Shown here piece by piece: positions 58,579 to 64,000 of a stretch of DNA of 64,000 nt (the stretch's first letter is position 1; every line of letters begins with the position of its first letter). The DNA is taken from contig BGZK01001266.1 of assembly GCA_005406025.1 (NCBI GenBank), positions 1 to 64,000 on the forward strand. Direction: 5' to 3'. Both the position numbers and the translations under genes were made by a program. This DNA is from Eumeta japonica. Taxonomy: Eukaryota; Arthropoda; Insecta; Lepidoptera; Psychidae. The notes beneath the pieces were generated by a model that saw only the letters and a program-made list of their open reading frames with translations, searched no databases and had not been told where the DNA came from.

Positions 58579-59338
58579 AACCGGCCAAAAACACGTCCCT
58601 CCATGCTCAATGTAGGGTTCTGAATCTGTTACTACAAAGATGCACCGCAGATGAAAAATTTACGTTGTTACACTTCTTTCCATATTTTTCGCTTTTAATA
58701 AGTACAAGCACTTTAGTCACCTGTAACTAGACAAACAAGTAGGTATGTAGACTATTACTCATAAACTAGACACTAGAGTAAACAAATAGCCCCCAGCAAA
58801 GGAACGTATCTTCACGGCCCTACATCTTTTCGTTGAGAAGCGCAATTTTTCGGCAGTAACTCAAATACGGTTTATACGATTATGTCCAAAATAGTTTTCG
58901 TTGCAAGTATTTATCAAACGTTATATTTGTAAAAATTTTCATATTTTTCGGACATACAGTTTAAAAAATAAAAGAGGGTAAACACAGTTTATGTTATTTT
59001 CATGTGATTTTTTCCGAAACTATATACCTATCAAAAAAAAAATGCTTAAATACCTTAAATTTTTTTTAACTGCCGAAATATGTGCAACACGTTGATGTTT
59101 GCTGAAAAAAATTTTTTCATCTTCTGTTACATGCATGCAGTGCCACTTCTAGAAATAATTATTTTTGTTATTTAACTACTAAACTAAGTAGCGGTTTATA
59201 TAAGATGCCTGCTATAAATTTCATCAATACATATCATCTATCTTTTGAGTAAAATGCTGTGACGTGCGGACGAACGGACGGACGGGAAGAAAGTATAAGG
59301 GTTCCGTTTTTACCATTTTGGCTCGGAACCCCTAAAAA
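58579..59338 (+). mobile_element. Lepidopteran 'aaccggccaaaaacacgtc' element, full-length-looking
   Basis: Opens 'gaaccggccaaaaacacgtc', has 'caatgtagggttctg' early, a long AT-rich interior, then 'gcggacgaacggacggacgg', 'ataagggttccg' and closes 'ggctcggaacccctaaaaa'. Order and about 760-bp length fit a known-style non-autonomous element. It belongs to the same superfamily of phrases as 19431 and 22589. Confidence 0.7.
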
Positions 59339-61380
59339 GGAGGTGGGTATAATATGACAAGAAAAACTTGACTCAATATAACACAAATATTTACTGCGAC
59401 TAGTAATAAGTAATAGAAATATTGCATAAGATTTTAATACCATTTTTTGAATAGTCGATAATAACTTATTTCAATACATACAATAGTTATTCTTATTAAA
59501 CAACAAACTCCACAACCTAAACTAGCATTACAAATATAAATTCATAAAAACATAATGTAAGTTAATTTAAATTAGATGTAGGTACATAGAACCAAAAACA
59601 ATATGAGGAAAAAGAACGCAACATATAAAAATTTAGTAAATGTCAATTAAATTAAATCATAACCAAAATGTAATAATGTATTTTAGTGTAATACTAGATT
59701 ACATAATAGCTGTCAAGCGGTAGTTATATCTGTAGTTTTGCTTACTTTACTATAAATAGGTTAGAATATACCAAAGAATGTAAGTATCCAACGCTATAAT
59801 CTAAATAATGTATTTAGATCTATAAATATCAATAACTTTGGACAAACATAAACCGAGTGTAGTGTTGGGTAATAAACTAAATTATAACGCACCATAACGC
59901 ACAGAGACAACTCATTTGTGTGATATATGACACTCGAATTTTGGCGGGAATCACTTTGATTCACTGGAATTGTAACCGTTCTGAAAAGTAATTTTTTAAA
60001 TCAATCAAGAGAAAAGTATATCATTAAAAATTACTTTATTTATATTGTAAATTCGTATAAAAATTTTTACATATACTAAATCAAAAAATAAAATTAGGAC
60101 AAGGACGTCCGTTATTTTTGACAGATATGTAGTTTAAGAAAATATTCCATAAACAAGAGAATTATCTGGGTCGATAACTAATAAAACTGCTATTGTCACC
60201 CATATGGTAAAAGTTCTAGGATTGATGGTTTGTTCTTCTCACACAAAGCAAGTGATTCGTTTCAAATTAAAGATTCATTAGTCAATTCGTCTGTGCTCCA
60301 GCTTCGAATCCTGTACTTTTAATACAAAATTAACAGCTTTTGACCAAACAACAACCATCGATTGTTACATTATCACCCTTAGATTATTAACTTGATGATG
60401 ATATAAAATAAAATTACATTTTTTTCACAATTTAGATTTGAGGACTGAGAATAAAAAAAAAGTAACACTAAAACAAATAAAATATACATAGCAAATTTTT
60501 TAGACATGAAAATTTACGATGTCTTCACTTGAAAACGTTAACATTTGTCGAACTTTACTTGTTAATATATTGATAGCTAAGAAAAAAATAGACTACAACG
60601 TACAATCCCATATATATCGGTGAGTGATGAATTCTAGAAAGTAGTATTAATAGTAGTAGTCTCAGTGTAAATAAGGTCATAAACATGTCACCTCCGATCT
60701 CAAACAAAACAATAAATAAACATCGATTTCGAGAACCAAAATAACCCAACAAATCAAAACTCAGAGTATTTATAAATGAAGTGCATTCACGTTTCTGATA
60801 TTAACAATGATACTTGTTATTTATAGGCAGAAGGGTTATTGTTCTATTTAGTAAGACCGTAATCTGTAGAATTACCTTTCTCTTAAGAGACATGCGACTC
60901 GCGTACGTACATTACAGAATATTTTGCTAATCAATGCATATGAACTCTTTGCTTTTTGGGACTACGCTCTATGCGGTATGTGTTATAAGGTCTCTTTCAT
61001 TACCCGACTACCACGAAGACAAAAGGAAGAGTTGTGATTTTAGCAGTCTATGAATGTATGATCGTATTTACGTATGTTCTACCGTATCGCATAAATTACT
61101 CATCTGATATTAATGAATCAATAATTGACTTTTATTAATTCATCATTAAGTGACCATTAGGACAAGGTGGCATGAGACCACGCCTATCCTCTGAACATTA
61201 GTATGTCTAAGTATTAAATTAAAATGTATATGCAAGTTGTTTACTCATTAAATGTTTAATATTGAATTGTTTGTAGATAAGAATATCAGACTATATTATT
61301 TTCTTTATTCATACATTTAATAGCGCATTTTTTTTAGTCGACTTTTAATTTTTAGACTTACATTTTATTGTGGTTCCAGT
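59339..61380. other. AT-rich non-coding DNA
   Basis: No supported gene, repeat or island over about 2 kb. Confidence 0.5.
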
Positions 61381-61599
61381 TTCGATGCCATTCCTTTACG
61401 TCAGTTAGGGTTATGTAACCACACTAGGGCCCCTGTCAAAAGATCATTACGTATACAATATTTACTAAATCTCGATCATTAAGTAAATCGATCATAGTTA
61501 GTTTTCTTCTTATCATTAACTTTGAATCGCTTTCAGTTTCACGAACTTAATGGTGAATGTCGTCGATCCTCTTCCTACGTGGATTCGCCTAATCATTAT

Positions 61600-61925
61600 A
61601 TTTTACTTCCGGGGCAATATCGACCAATCTGCTGGTATTCGAAGCTCCTGATCTCCGACGTCGTATTTTATTATGCTTTCATGCGCAGCAATGTTCTTTA
61701 GAGGCAACAAAAGACAGCTAATTTTGCGTGTTGGTTTTCCAAAATTTGGTGGAATCGCACCATTATACTGTTTGATTGTGGACGATATGATAACATTCTT
61801 GTGTCACGAGTCTTTAGAATTTGGCATACTTCTCAAAGAGCTGAAATACGAAGTTTTTGCCTTAGTTGGTATGAACTTTCAGCGAGATTCTAGATCAGCA
61901 AAAAACCTTATTGATTAGTTTCTTC
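61600..61925 (+). pseudogene. R1-clade-like non-LTR reverse transcriptase relic
   Basis: The frame 61673-61915 reads MLSC..., then RVGFPKFGGIAPLYCLIVDD, aligning with the RT block R.GCPQGG..SPLLW.LVVDD.L of R1-like elements. Further on, EVFALVGMNF and AKNLID fit the degraded active-site block (YADD-V.LV.G.F) and the following LI..W segment. The YADD itself is lost. The frame ends in a stop. Flanking DNA to about 63.1 kb is less AT-rich and may be more of the same element, but no motifs are readable. Confidence 0.5.
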
Positions 61926-63125
61926 ACTGTCACTTCCTTCTAATTGGGTATGTCAAATACTTACTGTTTTCGTTTCTATGACAAGGAGATGTATTTTTTC
62001 CCGTTATCAGATATTAAAAAAATTATCAGTGATATCCACGGTTATCTATCCCCATGACACAACCACACTATAAACTTCAATTATTCCTTGATTCTGGTCT
62101 GGGGTTGTTAGTAGACACTCATCTCTTATATTTTCTCCACTGATTTTCAAATTATTGTGGCAGTTGCCTGTTGATTTGTTGTGTAATACTTCCAAGATGA
62201 TCATCATTTTTGTCTTGGATATAACTAGTTTTAAATGACGTCCTTCTATTCTATTTTATATATGATAGCTCGTCGCATAATGTCAAACTATCTTTATTGC
62301 GCCTAAGTACTTAGCTCTTTGTTGTCATGAGTGCGATTTGACTCCTACCCAGCTTGGAAATTCTTGCTCTAACCTTTTTAAGACTAGACTCGAGATTTTC
62401 GTTTCCCGTTGCCGTCTTTGAATGGCTTCATTGCTACACTTTATGCAGATAGTTTCTCTCTTTCTAATACTGACCGACGTCTCTTTTGTTCCCTCCTGTT
62501 TAATGTAATGTCAACCATTCTAAGGCACAACCGGAGAGAGACAATCAAACAATTATTGGCCAAACTACATTCGACACAGAAAAGCATCCCGTACCGCTAT
62601 TCACCTCATTCCATCAAGTTTTGGTCATTCTGTTTTATAATGACTCAATTTTCCTTATTTATAAAATCGTAAGCAGACAATCCTTCTAAAGTTGCGTTAT
62701 AGGCAGTGAACTTAGACATAACCCGATCCCCAGCATTGATAACACCGAAGGCGAAAAACTTCTATTGTTTTTCTTTAAATCTGTTCCTCACTTTTCAAGT
62801 TGGACCATTTGGGGTAGGTGATGGTTAAATACATGGGCACAATATTTTTAAGAGCTGTAAGAGCAACATAAACTCCATGTTTTAGATACCTTCGACAAAG
62901 TTTTATTATTCACAACCTCCAGGGTCCCTCATGATTTCGAACTGTATTGTGTACGCCAACCGTGACAAGGTTTCATCAAATGACGCTATCTTAAACTTTC
63001 AAACATAGGATTTTGGAAGGCTAAATTAATTATGGAGACTTGCATAAATTATTTCGTGGTTTTCAATTTTCACATTAAGAAATCAAATGATTAAACCATT
63101 TATGAACATCATGTTTTTTTTTCTT
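61926..63125. other. Less AT-rich DNA, possibly decayed retroelement
   Basis: An 87-codon + frame (62409-62669) and other short frames occur, none with a motif. Confidence 0.3.
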
Positions 63126-63129
63126 ATAG

Positions 63130-63274
63130 TCGGCCTGTATTCCTGATAGAAACACCTCCACTTCTTTATGGAGTCGAACTTGATGACAGCGGCAGGCCTT
63201 CTCCTGAACCTGCTGCCCTAATCAGCAACCTATTCTTCCTATTGTCGTGCTTATTCCTTGATCTTCTTCGGTTA
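63130..63274 (+). other. Possible 145-bp exon
   Basis: 'ttttttttcttatag' ends at 63129 and TTA|GTGAGT starts at 63275. One frame is open throughout and includes ELDDSGRPSPEPAALISNLF. Codon-like GC content is higher than in the flanks. No family recognised. It may equally be part of the decayed retroelement to its left. Confidence 0.2.
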
Positions 63275-64000
63275 GTGAGTCTGTCCTATAATTTTCATGA
63301 CTAGAATATTCAAATATACAATCAGACCATCAGAATTACTGTAAGAGATGTAGCCCTCGCCATCTGTCCGTCGTTTACATGGTGCACCGTAATTTTGCTC
63401 CATGTCATTCTTTATACCTGTTTAACTTTTAATATCCCACTTTTGACGTTAAATATTATGTTTCATAATAATTAAATTGAGATCCCAAAAAAAAAATATA
63501 ATATACTATATTATAATAAACTTTACATATGACAGAAAATGCACTTCTTGTTTTTTTGTCATAAACAAAGAAATAACCGCAATTTCGAGAATCGTCCGAC
63601 CAATCAAAACTATTAGAAATTAGTCGATAAAAGCTGAAAATAAATGGCGTAAATATAGTAAAATCAGTTATATTTTCGTATTGCAATATGATTATAACTT
63701 GAACTTTTTCTTTCTAGGCATCTTGAAATAACCTTCGACGCTAATTCCGTCTTATTTAACCGCTCTTTTCTAGCTTTTGTCTTTAACATTAGTGGTTTTT
63801 AAAGAATTGAAAATTTCTCAAGTATTTAAGTTAATATTTATATATTAAAAATACTTAACATGTAAACTTATTAAATAAAATGAAGACATATACAATTTTA
63901 TAGTCTTTTTAATCTAAAAATGATATTAACCTCTGTCTTTTCTAACTTCCTTATAATCACGATCTACAAAGTATTTACGATATATTCTCAAACCTTTCTT
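63275..64000. other. AT-rich non-coding DNA
   Basis: No supported feature. Confidence 0.5.

Overview
The window looks like gene-poor nuclear DNA from a lepidopteran insect (moth or butterfly). It is strongly AT-rich and carries several interspersed repeats that I recognise, from memory only, as widespread in Lepidoptera. These are tRNA-headed SINEs, Helitron-like elements ending in CTAG with a 'cccgc..cttcgc' hairpin, and elements that open 'aaccggc(c/t)aagtgcg' and close 'ggaaccctaaaaa'. Decayed hAT, mariner and non-LTR elements are also present. There are no rRNA genes, no convincing tRNA genes, no CRISPR arrays and no long intact protein-coding gene. Most open frames of 60-100 codons are chance frames in AT-rich DNA.

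The best case for a host gene is on the + strand near the left end. It consists of an initiator-like TCAGT at 2023 with a GTATGT donor at 2099, then an 81-nt exon at 4476-4556. That exon has a strong acceptor, an in-frame upstream stop, an ATG in good insect context and a GTAAGT donor. If this is right, much of the window is a very long first coding intron. A small downstream segment (32880-32944) would continue the frame, but that link is speculative. More than twenty GC-rich islands of 80-400 bp, spaced every few kilobases, would then be candidate intronic regulatory elements.

Layout: 0-5 kb, repeat relics and the candidate 5' exons. 5-13 kb, GC islands, a Helitron-like insertion and a minisatellite. 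13-20 kb, SINEs, a MITE carrying stacked hairpins, and dispersed repeats. 20.7-22.4 kb, a composite inverted-repeat element with a sister copy at 45.0-46.5 kb. 22-33 kb, more repeats, Helitron-like copies with purine-rich internal repeats, and GC islands. 33.7-34.5 kb, a dead mariner. 37.4-39.8 kb, a Helitron-like copy, a short hAT-terminus pair and a dead hAT transposase on the minus strand. 48.0-52.0 kb, about 42 tandem copies of a 94-bp unit bounded by 13-bp inverted repeats. 54-59 kb, a SINE, an unexplained 162-codon frame, GC islands and a repeat. 61.5-63.3 kb, a non-LTR reverse transcriptase relic and a possible exon.

The most unusual features are the 94-bp array inside inverted repeats with local three-unit higher-order structure, the paired composite inverted-repeat elements, and the many near-perfect short-loop palindromes. 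In one MITE copy the palindromes can be explained as template-switch insertions by comparison with its sister copy. Nothing here could be searched against a database, so family names rest on motif recognition.
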